From assembly GCA_018222985.1 (NCBI GenBank), contig JAAEZG010000002.1, positions 1 to 64,000 on the forward strand: a DNA stretch of 64,000 nt, written 5' to 3'. Under the pieces are notes generated by a model, which was not told the origin of the DNA, did no database searches, and saw nothing but the letters and a program-made list of their open reading frames with translations. Numbering within the stretch: the stretch's first letter is position 1; each line of letters begins with the position of its first letter. This DNA comes from Gammaproteobacteria bacterium. Its GTDB lineage: Bacteria > Pseudomonadota > Gammaproteobacteria > Enterobacterales > Alteromonadaceae. The translations under genes and the position numbers were made by a program. Below are positions 10,046 through 19,306 of this stretch, in pieces.

Positions 10046-12047
10046 TGGTCGCTCGCAACGCAAAGCTAAAGTTATCCCCTTTGTTGATCGTTTGGAACGC
10101 GACCGGAGTGCTAATTTACAAGCCCTAGTCAGAAAAGCCCAGCTTCTTAAGTTAGATGGTTTCGAGTCGGTTAAATGGCATGAACCGATTTGGAACATAA
10201 CATCTGGTCGACTTGTGAAGCTGACTGGAAAAAATATCAAAGTTGCATCTTTTGCGTTTGCCCTATCACCAAAATTAGGCGCCGAGCCTCTAGTGGATAG
10301 TTGGAGTGAAGTTTGTAAGGCATTATTCGTTTTAAGATTTCATAGAAAGAATCAGTCAACGCCCAATCAGCGTAACTTCATAACGGCAGTCGGTTATGTT
10401 GCCGCGGCCGCAACTCAATTGGGCCAGAAACTACTCAACCTGACTCCCGAAGCACTTGATAATGCATGCGTGTTAATTTCAAAACATTACCGCGAGACGA
10501 CGGCGTATAACCTCCATAAACATATTGCAGAGTTCGCGGCACATTGCGATGCCAACGGTTTATGCAGGGTTCTTTTGCAATTTAAATACGCGCGAATGAA
10601 GCGCCCAGCGAGCACTGGCGGTTTAAGCCACAAACGGCTTGACGATCCAGAAGTTCTTGAGACCAAATCGGAAAAGCTGGTTGCGCCAAGTGTATTCCGT
10701 GTAATTGGAGAGCTTTATCAGAATGTACCGAAAAGTCATAAATACCGGCTGTATGTTTTGTTACTGACTTTGCTTGCGTGCATGGGTCGACGGTTTAGTG
10801 AGGTTTCACTTTTACCAAATCAAACACTATCTGTTGATGACGAAGGGAGCGGTTATATCGAGTACTTCCCGCGTAAAGCAAGCCGCGGGGATGTATTCAC
10901 TCCGAAACGCCAATTGTACTTACCGTCAGAGGTTAAACCTATCGTTGATGAAGTGCTTAACGAATTAGCGGTGCTCACCACCGCGGCTCGCGAGACGGCA
11001 GAAGAGATGCATAAAACCCGTGGGCCGGATTTGCGCTTTTTGGAGCGAGTTCCGAGTGAGCAGCGGCTCTATGCTAGCGATCTAAGGGAATTGGGGATTA
11101 GTGATACAGCATTGATTTCAACGGGTTGGCTTCGTAAGCAAAAACTCGCTTGGCCGGATAACGAGGCATCAACCAAACAAGGACATCGCCCACGAAATCC
11201 AATTCATTTCACGAATAAGGAAGGTTTGAAAAAATATTGCGCCCGTGACTTTTCAGACGCCTGTCTATCTGCCATTCATACAGATCAGTTTGGCAAAGAA
11301 TATTTTCTGAAAGATTTATTATTTCTTCGGCCTTTGGGTCTTTCGAGTGGAGCTTATGCTCATTGGCTGACGACCAGTTGCAGTCAGTCAATGTTTTCCA
11401 CATTTCTTCGTTATTTTCCTGACCTCGCAGAGGAATATGCATCGGCTAGTGTTGAGGTGGATTTCACAAGTCATCATTTTCGCCACACTCTCAATACGTT
11501 GCTTGATGAAGGAGGCCTTAGTGATCTGCTTCAGACCGAATGGTTTGGTAGAACGAATCCACGCGACACAAAAGCGTATCAGCATACGTCTCGAGAGAAG
11601 CGAGCGCTTATGCTGCGCCGAGATATTAAGAAAGGGCTCGTCGGAGGACAAATAGCAGAGCAGATTCAAGCAGTTCCGGTTGACGTTCAGGATGCTTTTC
11701 TCAAAGCAAGGGTGCAGGCGGTGCATGATGTAGGTACTGGTATTTGTATTCATAATTTCTCGCAAACACCTTGTGAGCGTCATCTGCAATGTTCAGCAGA
11801 CTGCAAGGATTATGTGTGGGCGAAAGGCGACGCTGGTCGGTTAGAGGACTTAAAACGGCAATATGTACTCACGGCAATTGCTCGCAAAAACGCTGAACAG
11901 AAAATGAGTAGTCAAAAGCCAAAGAAAAGTGCCGACTGGCTTGCGCACAATGATAAAAAACTTAAAACCCTAAAAACCCAATTAGCGGACAATGGGGTTG
12001 AGCATTTTGACCCTGAGCAATATCTAATAGAGGTGAAACATGGCTAA
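10038..12047 (+). CDS. Large tyrosine recombinase, third gene of the cluster
   Basis: The 669-residue protein starts best at ATG 10038, behind GAAGAGG and overlapping the previous gene by eight bases; the GTG at 10020 is less likely. The catalytic domain is in the second half: first arginine in CMGRRFSEVSLL (about residue 252), the box TSHHFRHTLNTLL (about 480), and tyrosine in DTKAYQHTSREKR (about 515). A C-terminal Cys/His motif (CIHNFSQTPCERHLQCSADC, about 575-594) looks metal-binding. Such large integrases are known from Tn554-like transposons and recombinase-trio genomic islands. Assignment to a named subfamily would need a profile search. Confidence 0.82.
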   Translation: MSDGRSQRKAKVIPFVDRLERDRSANLQALVRKAQLLKLDGFESVKWHEPIWNITSGRLVKLTGKNIKVASFAFALSPKLGAEPLVDSWSEVCKALFVLRFHRKNQSTPNQRNFITAVGYVAAAATQLGQKLLNLTPEALDNACVLISKHYRETTAYNLHKHIAEFAAHCDANGLCRVLLQFKYARMKRPASTGGLSHKRLDDPEVLETKSEKLVAPSVFRVIGELYQNVPKSHKYRLYVLLLTLLACMGRRFSEVSLLPNQTLSVDDEGSGYIEYFPRKASRGDVFTPKRQLYLPSEVKPIVDEVLNELAVLTTAARETAEEMHKTRGPDLRFLERVPSEQRLYASDLRELGISDTALISTGWLRKQKLAWPDNEASTKQGHRPRNPIHFTNKEGLKKYCARDFSDACLSAIHTDQFGKEYFLKDLLFLRPLGLSSGAYAHWLTTSCSQSMFSTFLRYFPDLAEEYASASVEVDFTSHHFRHTLNTLLDEGGLSDLLQTEWFGRTNPRDTKAYQHTSREKRALMLRRDIKKGLVGGQIAEQIQAVPVDVQDAFLKARVQAVHDVGTGICIHNFSQTPCERHLQCSADCKDYVWAKGDAGRLEDLKRQYVLTAIARKNAEQKMSSQKPKKSADWLAHNDKKLKTLKTQLADNGVEHFDPEQYLIEVKHG

Positions 12048-12516
12048 GCGTTTCAGACGTATGTCGGATAGTGATATTCATACCATTGTGGCGGATTTAG
12101 ATCGTTGGGCTTTGGGAGAACTTGGTTCAAAGTTAACTTGGGCTGTGCTGGAAGAGCGTTTTGGATTTAGCCGCCAGTCGCTTCAAGCAAAATCAGAAAT
12201 CAAGGCAGCCTATGACACCGCCAAACGAGCATTGTCGGGTGGCTTGGTTAAAACCAAAGAACAAGCGACCAAAGAGGCCGAAGAGCTAAAGGTGGAGCTA
12301 GCACGTCATAGAACAGAGCTCGAAGCATACAAGCAACGTGAAGAGCTGTGGCAGCGCCGCTGGCAGCAAATTGCCTTTCATGTGCGGCAGAGAGGTATAC
12401 AGATGGCTAGCGTTGATAAAACGCCGCCTGAAGGTGCTGATTTACCGTCAAATACCGAGTCAGCCAAAATTCTGAAAATGTTTGATAAGGAAATACCGCC
12501 TTCGGGCCGTGTTTAG
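12040..12516 (+). CDS. Small helical protein, last gene of the recombinase operon
   Basis: The 158-residue product overlaps the third recombinase by eight bases. It begins with a short domain that may bind DNA (LTWAVLEERFGFSRQSLQAKSEIKAAYDTAK, residues about 29-59; written here as a region), followed by a charged coiled coil (about 75-115). This resembles TnpC/KfrA-like accessory proteins that accompany multi-integrase elements. It could also be the third partner (GmtX-like) of Gamma-Mobile-Trio elements; I cannot decide without a profile search. It probably guides or regulates excision and integration. Confidence 0.65.
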   Translation: MAKRFRRMSDSDIHTIVADLDRWALGELGSKLTWAVLEERFGFSRQSLQAKSEIKAAYDTAKRALSGGLVKTKEQATKEAEELKVELARHRTELEAYKQREELWQRRWQQIAFHVRQRGIQMASVDKTPPEGADLPSNTESAKILKMFDKEIPPSGRV

Positions 12517-12552
12517 CTCAAGGGTAACGCTACTCACTGGATTGGAGGCGAG

Positions 12553-13875
12553 ATGAACTTGGTTGGAAAGATTTCAGGGCTGTCAGGTGATGCTGACGTG
12601 TTATTCGGCGGCGAGTCCTATAATGCATCGGTGAGAGTGTCTTCGCGTATTGATCAAGTATATGACTTCCATATCCTAGTTGAGGGGTTGCCGGAATTTT
12701 TGGCGCTCAGGCTAGCAACCGAACACTCAAGCTTCGTTGCTAGGTTTGATTTTGAAAGGGAAGTCGAGCTCCGAGCTTATAAGTTAAAGGGTGGTGTTCT
12801 TTGGTGTAAGTCTATAAAGGCAGAGGTAGAATTAATTACTGGGAATTTACCGGAGATTGTCGAAATTCATGCAAGCTTGGTAAATTTTAATTTTCAGTTC
12901 AGCCAAGGCTCTGGTGAAAATTACTCAGTTCGTGATTCTCGAGGTGTTGCTCGTTATGGGTCTACTAAATTTTCTTTGCGCTCGGCTAGCATTGAAATCC
13001 GATGCACTGAACAGACCAAGATAGCGCGGGAAAAGCTTAATCAAGATGGTGGGTTCGCTATTACCCACGACATGGTGATTAATTTTAATAACGCCCAAGG
13101 GGTGCAGATTGATGAGTTAAAACGAATACTATTGGATATTCATCGCGTTTTGGCGTTTGCGAATGGCGCGTGGGTTGGGATCCATCTAGTCAGAGGTTTC
13201 AACAACGATAGCGATTTAAGTTACCTGTCACTTACTAACTCACTATGTACTAGGCAACAAGGCCGATTCGGTTGGTTTGATGCACATCATGGACATGTAT
13301 TGGCATCAGTTGGTCCAAAGTTAATCGAAGCGTTTGATAACTCAAAATCATCAGACACTTTTGAACGAGCTTTGTACTGGTATGTCCGTGCAAATAATTC
13401 CGCTGGAGTAGGTATTGATGCGGGAATTATTTTAGCTACAACAGCATTGGAACTCTTAGCTTTATTTGTGAAACAAAAGAACAAGCTAAAAATTGAAAGT
13501 ACGGGAGAGCAGAAACATCCTAGTTTAGGGGATAAAATCCGCGCTGCGGCGTTGCATCTCAAAATCCCCACGCTGATTGAAGACAGTACCTGTCCTGAAT
13601 TCTGGGCAATAAAGACCGATGGACTGTGGTCTGACATCCCAGAAGCTATAGCCAAGTATCGCAACGATCTAGTGCACCCCAAAGCGAGGATAAAATCACA
13701 GAACCAACATGCGCTTACTATTGAGATGTGGCGATTATCTGTTTGGTATCTGGAGCTCTTTATGTTGCGCTTAATCGGCTATGACGGGGTTTATTCAAAT
13801 AGGTTAATAGCAGGCTGGGCAGGAGAAGTTGAAGAAGTGCCCTGGAAAATAGAGCTTGATTCAAACAAGTTGTAA
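12553..13875 (+). CDS. HEPN-like domain protein, candidate defence RNase
   Basis: A 440-residue protein of no family I recognise with certainty. The N-terminal half (about 1-250) is beta-rich and resembles the unclassified N-terminal regions of ApeA-type proteins. The C-terminal half is helical and contains KYRNDLVHPKA (about residues 367-377), which fits the R-x4-H catalytic motif of HEPN ribonucleases. HEPN proteins of this kind often act in anti-phage abortive infection, and the position between a mobile recombinase cluster and an R-M operon fits that. A GGAGG ribosome-binding site is four bases from the start. The enzymatic role is inferred. Confidence 0.6.
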   Translation: MNLVGKISGLSGDADVLFGGESYNASVRVSSRIDQVYDFHILVEGLPEFLALRLATEHSSFVARFDFEREVELRAYKLKGGVLWCKSIKAEVELITGNLPEIVEIHASLVNFNFQFSQGSGENYSVRDSRGVARYGSTKFSLRSASIEIRCTEQTKIAREKLNQDGGFAITHDMVINFNNAQGVQIDELKRILLDIHRVLAFANGAWVGIHLVRGFNNDSDLSYLSLTNSLCTRQQGRFGWFDAHHGHVLASVGPKLIEAFDNSKSSDTFERALYWYVRANNSAGVGIDAGIILATTALELLALFVKQKNKLKIESTGEQKHPSLGDKIRAAALHLKIPTLIEDSTCPEFWAIKTDGLWSDIPEAIAKYRNDLVHPKARIKSQNQHALTIEMWRLSVWYLELFMLRLIGYDGVYSNRLIAGWAGEVEEVPWKIELDSNKL

Positions 13876-13876
13876 C

Positions 13877-13904
13877 TTGACAAAACTTGACGTGTCACTA
13901 TAAT
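13877..13904 (+). promoter_or_regulatory. Strong promoter for a probably leaderless mRNA, with possible operator
   Basis: Consensus -35 TTGACA (13877-13882), 16-bp spacer, consensus -10 TATAAT (13899-13904). The predicted start of transcription falls on or next to the ATG at 13911. AACTTGAC is repeated at 10-bp spacing and TGACGTGTCA forms a near-palindrome between the two elements, a plausible binding site for the XRE protein encoded next. Confidence 0.75.
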
Positions 13905-13910
13905 TCGCGC

Positions 13911-15056
13911 ATGCAAAAAACACTAAATACAGATAAAGCCCAACAGGCAATCGATAAGGCAGGCTTGACTAGAACAGCTGTTGCTGATGCTTTAGGCGTT
14001 ACAAAAGAAGCAGTTTCTCAGTGGCTTTTGCGCAAGTCTTTTCCTCGTCCGAATAAGCTTCTCCAATTAGGGAAGTTGTTGAACCTGTCTTTCGATGATT
14101 TGGTTATCAAAGAAGATCCTTATGCCCCAAGAGTGGCATTTCGCAAAATGCGTGGCACAAAAACAAAAGATCATCATATCGAAAAAGCACAAGAGATTGG
14201 TCGCTTTTTGCGTCACCTTGTGCCCTATCTACCGTTTGACACCTTTGAAATGCCGCCGGTGCTCAAGTCGCCGAGCTGTGATTATGACTATCTTCGAAGG
14301 GTAACAGCGAAAGTCAGAGAAGATATTAATCTTGGCCCAATAGAGTGTGTGGATTTCACGCATTTGATTCGCCGCTTCAGTGAGCTACAGGCCGTTGTGG
14401 TTCCCGTTATGTGGGGAGCAAAGCAGCGGCATGAAAATGCGGTGCACATACACCTTCCTGACTCGGGAAGCACATGGGTTTACCTGAATCTGGATACCAA
14501 TATTCATGACTTCAAGTTCTGGATGGCGCATGAGTTGGGACACTGTCTTTCGCCAAGCCTTGAGGGCGATGATGCTGAAGATTTTGCCGATGCGTTCGCC
14601 GCGAGCTTGCTTTATCCTCATGAGTTGGCGGAGCAGGCATACGCCTCAATCATGTCGCAAGTCTCTCCTGCGGCCAAAATTGCACATGTCATCGGTTTGG
14701 CTGATCAGTTAACCATATCGCCTTGGACAGTGATTGGGCAGGTGAATAAATATGCCGAGTCCGCAGGGCAGCCTCAAATACAGCTCAGCAAATCGGCTTT
14801 CCCTGGTGCGGTGACCAACTTCAATAAGAAGTATAAGAACCTCAGCGAAGCCCTGTTTGGCAATACCGAGCTCGACGAACACGGCCACCCAAGCGCCCGT
14901 GACTATATCGAAAAGGCAGAAGATACGTTCGAAACTCCGTTCTTCGACATGCTTCGAAAATATCTAAAAGAGCTCGATAAAGGGCCAGGTTATGTTCAAA
15001 CTGTGCTGGATATGCCACTCCTCGATGCACGGAGTATCCACGCAGAGTTGACCTGA
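13911..15056 (+). CDS. XRE-family regulator fused to ImmA/IrrE metallopeptidase
   Basis: The 381-residue protein has an N-terminal helix-turn-helix (about 8-58, including TRTAVADALGVTKEAVSQWL) and a C-terminal DUF955/ImmA-IrrE domain with zinc-binding HELGH (about 206-210) and a downstream ED pair in the family position. Such proteins repress their own operon and in some systems cleave a regulator or serve as the antitoxin. The in-frame TTG at 13887 lies inside the promoter, so the ATG at 13911 is chosen. Its stop overlaps the start of the PIN-domain gene (TGATG), so the two are coupled. Confidence 0.85.
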   Translation: MQKTLNTDKAQQAIDKAGLTRTAVADALGVTKEAVSQWLLRKSFPRPNKLLQLGKLLNLSFDDLVIKEDPYAPRVAFRKMRGTKTKDHHIEKAQEIGRFLRHLVPYLPFDTFEMPPVLKSPSCDYDYLRRVTAKVREDINLGPIECVDFTHLIRRFSELQAVVVPVMWGAKQRHENAVHIHLPDSGSTWVYLNLDTNIHDFKFWMAHELGHCLSPSLEGDDAEDFADAFAASLLYPHELAEQAYASIMSQVSPAAKIAHVIGLADQLTISPWTVIGQVNKYAESAGQPQIQLSKSAFPGAVTNFNKKYKNLSEALFGNTELDEHGHPSARDYIEKAEDTFETPFFDMLRKYLKELDKGPGYVQTVLDMPLLDARSIHAELT

Positions 15057-15607
15057 TGCCGCAATCGAAAATCCTCGTTGATACCAACGCCTACCTAAGG
15101 TTGGCCAAAACCATACGCCCCTTACTGTTTGTGCTCTTTGGTGACAACGAGTATTGTCTATACATCCTGCCTGAACTCAATGACGAGTTGGCAGGCAGAA
15201 AACTGCAAAGTAAGTTCCCATGGGTGGATGACGAGGAATTCGCCGAGAACCGCAAACACTTCCCCCAAATCGGCAAGAAGCAAAAGAAATCCATTCAGCA
15301 AACCTTCGAATACGTCTGGAATCATGTGCAAACTGAATTACCTGGGCCGTCCCGTGTAGACGCCTGGTATATCGCCTATGCATTGGAGTTGGTCGTTCCG
15401 GTGGTGACGGACGATCAAGATATGACTGATCTGGCCAAAGCCTTCGATGCGCAAGTCATGCCGACCTTGGAACTGCTCAAAATCATGCTGGATTGTGGCC
15501 ATACAGACATGAAAACCATCAACGGCCTGGTTGAGTACTGGAAGTACTTTTCAGACATGCCAGTCAACTTCAAGGCCGATTACCAGCGCCTGTTTGGTGA
15601 TCAATAA
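15056..15607 (+). CDS. PIN-domain protein, likely toxin partner of the XRE-ImmA protein
   Basis: The 183-residue product starts KILVDTNAYL, the first acidic strand of PIN-domain ribonucleases. Further acidic residues in the expected order are seen at SRVDAWYIAYAL (about 102) and VTDDQDMTDLA (about 118-121). It resembles the DUF4411-type PIN proteins often encoded beside XRE/ImmA-IrrE proteins. Translational coupling to the upstream gene and the defence-island setting suggest a toxin-antitoxin or phage-sensing pair. RNase activity is a family expectation and is not shown here. Confidence 0.72.
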   Translation: MPQSKILVDTNAYLRLAKTIRPLLFVLFGDNEYCLYILPELNDELAGRKLQSKFPWVDDEEFAENRKHFPQIGKKQKKSIQQTFEYVWNHVQTELPGPSRVDAWYIAYALELVVPVVTDDQDMTDLAKAFDAQVMPTLELLKIMLDCGHTDMKTINGLVEYWKYFSDMPVNFKADYQRLFGDQ

Positions 15608-15624
15608 GCCTGAACCGTTCATGC

Positions 15625-15652
15625 TTGATCTCACTCCCAGATCCTATATATT
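15625..15652 (+). promoter_or_regulatory. Candidate promoter of the R-M operon
   Basis: TTGATC at 15625-15630, a 16-bp spacer, then TATATT at 15647-15652, ahead of the HTH gene that opens the R-M operon. A second TTGACA at 15651-15656 has no good -10 partner. Confidence 0.4.
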
Positions 15653-15702
15653 GACAGTCTTGTACTTTTTCGACACCTCCGACATAGTTGAGGAATCTCG
15701 TC

Positions 15703-15927
15703 ATGGGTGACCCCATATTGACCATCAAAGACGTGGCCGATTACCTCAAGGTAAATGAACGAACCATATACCGCCTGGCCGCAAGTGGTGAATTACCGGG
15801 CTTTAAAGTGGGTAACTCCTGGCGATTTAAGCAGAGCGAGCTGGAGCAATACATCGCCGCCCAGCACAACCGCGCCGGTGTCGGCGAAGCAATGAAATCA
15901 GCAAACAGTCAATCAGAAGATAACTAG
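15703..15927 (+). CDS. Excisionase-type helix-turn-helix protein
   Basis: A 74-residue protein of the MerR-like/excisionase HTH_17 family: LTIKDVADYLKVNERTIYRL is the helix-turn-helix and GNSWRFKQSELEQYI is the wing and following helix. It starts at ATG 15703, behind GAGGA. It lies 12 bases before hsdM and in the same direction, so it probably regulates the R-M operon. A role in DNA excision is an alternative, given the recombinases upstream. Confidence 0.8.
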   Translation: MGDPILTIKDVADYLKVNERTIYRLAASGELPGFKVGNSWRFKQSELEQYIAAQHNRAGVGEAMKSANSQSEDN

Positions 15928-15939
15928 GAATCTGGCCCC

Positions 15940-18081
15940 ATGGCACAACTGGAAAACATCGAAGCAATTGAAAAACGCCTGTGGAAATCGGCTGATACCC
16001 TACGCGCCAACTCCGAGCTGGCCAGTAACGAATACTTTTTGCCGGTGATGGGGCTGATCTTTCTACGCCACGCTTATAGCCGATTTCTCTCGGTAAGAGA
16101 TGAGATTGTCGCAACCCTGCCCAGCCGTGGCGGAAAAACCCGCGAGCTCACCAAAGAAGACTTTTCTAAAAAGAGCGCCATTTACCTTAAGCCCGAAGCC
16201 CAGTTTGATTACCTGATCGCCCTGACGGATGCCGATAATCGTGCCGAAGCTATCATTCATGCCATGGAGTCTATCGAGGCCGATTACACCAACCTTCGCA
16301 ACCAACTGCCGAAGCAGGAATACAACAATATTCCTAATGATGTACTGGGCATGTTGCTGCGCACGCTCAACCCGGAAGAGCTAAAAAAAGCCACGGGCGA
16401 TATCTTTGGTCGAATTTACGAATACTTCCTCACCCAGTTTGCCGATCAGGGCGCGCACGATGGTGGCGAGTTTTTCACACCAGTCTCGTTAGTGCAGTTG
16501 TTAGTGAATGTCATTGAGCCCGACCACGGCAAAATTTTTGACCCAGCATGCGGTTCCGGAGGTATGTTCGTGCAAAGCGCCCATTTTATGGAGCGCCACG
16601 CGCAAGACCCACACGAGCTGACTTTTTACGGCCACGAGAAAAACCGGGTGACCACACGCCTGGCCAAAATGAACCTGGCGGTACACGGCCTTGAAGGCAA
16701 CGTGGAAGGTGGTGAAGCCGCCATTACCTACTATAACGATCCCCACGAAGGCCTGTTCGGTACAGTCGATTACGTAATGGCCAACCCGCCCTTCAACGTG
16801 GATGAAGTCGACGCCGATAAAATCAAAGGCGATAAACGACGCCTGCCGTTCGGCTTGCCGGGGGTTAACAAAAACAAAAAAGTCAGCAACGCTAACTATC
16901 TGTGGATTCAGTACTTTTATAGTTACCTGAATGATGCGGGCCGAGCAGGTTTTGTCATGTCATCCCAGGCTTCCAGCGCCGGGCGGGATGAAGCCAAGGT
17001 GCGCGAGCAGTTAGTCAAAACCGGTCATGTGGACATCATGGTCGATATTCGCGGTAACTTTTTTTATACCCGCACAGTGCCCTGCCAGTTGTGGTTCCTG
17101 AATAAAAACAAGCCCGCGCATCTGAAAGACAAAGTGTTAATGCTGGATGCCCGCAACGTCTACCGCAAAGTCACCCGCAAGATTTATGACTTCAGCCCAG
17201 AGCAGCAGCAAAATCTCACCGCCGTGGTCTGGCTCTACCGTGGCGAAGGCGAGCGTTTTGTTGAATTAGTTAAACACTACATTGATAAGTCGATTTTTGA
17301 GGCGCGCTATTGTGAGTTCTCAGAAGAGCTCATGTGCAACCCAGTGCCAGATTTTATTACTCAGTTGGGAAACTTCAGCCAAGCCTTTCAGCCTTTTATG
17401 GACAGGCTGGAGCAAGACGGTGTGAGTGTTGAGCCTTATGTCGACTTCCTCAATGCCAAAGGCTCGGTTGAAGGCGGATGGTCGGCGTTTAAAATCCTGA
17501 CTAACGATCTGCAAAAGTGGTGGAATGAATACGAGTATAACGATGCTGCCAGCCTGCTTGACTTCATCGATAAAGATGCCTGCCTGAAAGACCTAGCCGA
17601 ACAAAGCCGCAATCTGATTAAAGAAATTGATCTCGCCTATAAGCTGGCAACCCGCGTAATTGAACTGGGCGAAGCCAGTGACGCAAAAGACAGCGAACTT
17701 TGGGATAACACGTTGTTAAATGGTCGTGGTCGCAGCAACCTGAAGAGAACCGCCGATGAAGCTCGCAAGCTGGCCGTGGAACAGCTCAAACAAGTACGCT
17801 ACTTCTACAAGCAAGCCCACTGGCTATTAAGCCGCTTCCCGGAAGGCAAGCTCTGCGATGTCGAAGGTCTGGTCAAACTGGTGGAAATTAAAGACATTGA
17901 AGCCGCCGACTGGAGCCTGACACCGGGCCGCTATGTGGGTGTGGCGCCGGAAGAAGTGGACGAAGATTTCGATTTTGAAGAAGCCTTACGCGATATTCAT
18001 ATTGAACTGCAAGGCTTAAATGCAGAAGCAGCAGAGTTGGCAGAAAAGATTGCCCGTAACTTTGAGGAGTTGGGGGTATGA
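15940..18081 (+). CDS. hsdM: Type I restriction-modification methyltransferase subunit
   Basis: HsdM is the N6-adenine methyltransferase of type I R-M and, with HsdS, protects host DNA. The 713-residue protein has the helical HsdM_N domain (1-140), motif I DPACGSGGMF (about 200-209) for S-adenosylmethionine, and catalytic motif IV NPPF (about 282-285). A C-terminal extension of about 200 residues (acidic, partly coiled) makes it longer than the EcoKI-type subunit. The gene overlaps hsdS by four bases. Confidence 0.96.
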   Translation: MAQLENIEAIEKRLWKSADTLRANSELASNEYFLPVMGLIFLRHAYSRFLSVRDEIVATLPSRGGKTRELTKEDFSKKSAIYLKPEAQFDYLIALTDADNRAEAIIHAMESIEADYTNLRNQLPKQEYNNIPNDVLGMLLRTLNPEELKKATGDIFGRIYEYFLTQFADQGAHDGGEFFTPVSLVQLLVNVIEPDHGKIFDPACGSGGMFVQSAHFMERHAQDPHELTFYGHEKNRVTTRLAKMNLAVHGLEGNVEGGEAAITYYNDPHEGLFGTVDYVMANPPFNVDEVDADKIKGDKRRLPFGLPGVNKNKKVSNANYLWIQYFYSYLNDAGRAGFVMSSQASSAGRDEAKVREQLVKTGHVDIMVDIRGNFFYTRTVPCQLWFLNKNKPAHLKDKVLMLDARNVYRKVTRKIYDFSPEQQQNLTAVVWLYRGEGERFVELVKHYIDKSIFEARYCEFSEELMCNPVPDFITQLGNFSQAFQPFMDRLEQDGVSVEPYVDFLNAKGSVEGGWSAFKILTNDLQKWWNEYEYNDAASLLDFIDKDACLKDLAEQSRNLIKEIDLAYKLATRVIELGEASDAKDSELWDNTLLNGRGRSNLKRTADEARKLAVEQLKQVRYFYKQAHWLLSRFPEGKLCDVEGLVKLVEIKDIEAADWSLTPGRYVGVAPEEVDEDFDFEEALRDIHIELQGLNAEAAELAEKIARNFEELGV

Positions 18082-19292
18082 GTTGGGAGCGTGTTCCATT
18101 TGAGTCGCTCTATGCTATTCCGTCAAAAAATGGCTTGACTAGGCCTGCTCGAGTAAGAGGAAGCGGCTACAAAATGATAAACATGGGCGAATTATTTGCT
18201 CATGACCGCATTGGCGCAATAGACATGGAATTAGTGCCGATGAACGAGAAAGAATTAGAGACGATGCTCGTTGATGAGGGGGATCTAATGTTTGCTCGCC
18301 AGTCTCTCGTGTTGTCTGGTGCTGGTAAATGTTCGATTGTTAAAACAGTCTCGGAAGAAACCACCTTTGAATCCCATATTATCCGAGTCCGTTTAAAGAA
18401 AGACATTGCCTATCCGAACTTCTTTTTTTACTACTTTAAATCACCGCAATGCGGGATTAAGTCGATTGTGACACAGGGTGTTCAGGCAGGTATTCGGGGA
18501 AACGATTTAAAAACGCTGCCTGTTGCTTTACCTCCGATGAATGAGCAGATAAAGATTGCTGATATTTTAGTGCAGTACGACGACCTCATCGAAAACAACC
18601 GCCGCCGTATCCAGTTGCTGGAAGAATCCGCTCGCTTGCTTTATCAGGAATGGTTTGTTCATCTGCGCTTCCCCGGCCATGAGCAAGTCAAGATTGCCGA
18701 TGGTGTGCCGGAGGGCTGGGAGCCGACTCTCGTGCCAGATGTGATTGACGTTAATCCGAGAACCCCCGTCGAAAAAGGTAAAGAGATTTGGTATGTGCCC
18801 ATGTCATCACTCTCCGAAACATCGATGACAGCTAACACAGCTGATTTTGAGCGGCGAACCAAACACACCAACGTTAAATTCAAAAAGAGTGACGTCTTGT
18901 TAGCCCGGATTACTCCATGTTTGGAGAACGGTAAAACTGGTTATGCCTATTTCCTTGCTGAAGATGAAGTGGCTTGTGGGTCTACAGAGTTCATCGTATT
19001 GAGAGGAAAGCGAGTACCTTCGGAATTTGTCTACTGTTTAGCTCGGTCGTATCCGTTTCGAGAGAACGCAATTAAAAGCATGACGGGCTCGTCTGGTCGC
19101 CAGAGAGTCCAGAATTCCTGCTTTGATAAGTATGCTGTCCCCTTGCCTCCAAATAGTATTTTGGATGAATTTGTAGAGGTAGTTCAGAATAACTTCGATC
19201 AGATTCGAAATCTAATGGCACAGAATGCCAGGCTCGCTAAAGCCCGCGACCTGTTACTACCCAAACTTATGAGCGGCGAGCTAACCGTGTAA
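18078..19292 (+). CDS. hsdS: Type I restriction-modification specificity subunit
   Basis: The 404-residue protein has the two-repeat layout of HsdS: a first target-recognition domain (about 1-150), a conserved helical spacer (MNEQIKIADILVQYDDLIENN, about 155-195), a second target-recognition domain (about 215-360) and a final helix ending ARDLLLPKLMSGEL. It sets the bipartite recognition sequence, which cannot be read from the protein alone. The ATG lies inside the hsdM stop (ATGA). Confidence 0.94.
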   Translation: MSWERVPFESLYAIPSKNGLTRPARVRGSGYKMINMGELFAHDRIGAIDMELVPMNEKELETMLVDEGDLMFARQSLVLSGAGKCSIVKTVSEETTFESHIIRVRLKKDIAYPNFFFYYFKSPQCGIKSIVTQGVQAGIRGNDLKTLPVALPPMNEQIKIADILVQYDDLIENNRRRIQLLEESARLLYQEWFVHLRFPGHEQVKIADGVPEGWEPTLVPDVIDVNPRTPVEKGKEIWYVPMSSLSETSMTANTADFERRTKHTNVKFKKSDVLLARITPCLENGKTGYAYFLAEDEVACGSTEFIVLRGKRVPSEFVYCLARSYPFRENAIKSMTGSSGRQRVQNSCFDKYAVPLPPNSILDEFVEVVQNNFDQIRNLMAQNARLAKARDLLLPKLMSGELTV

Positions 19293-19306
19293 ATCAAGGA
19301 GTGATT

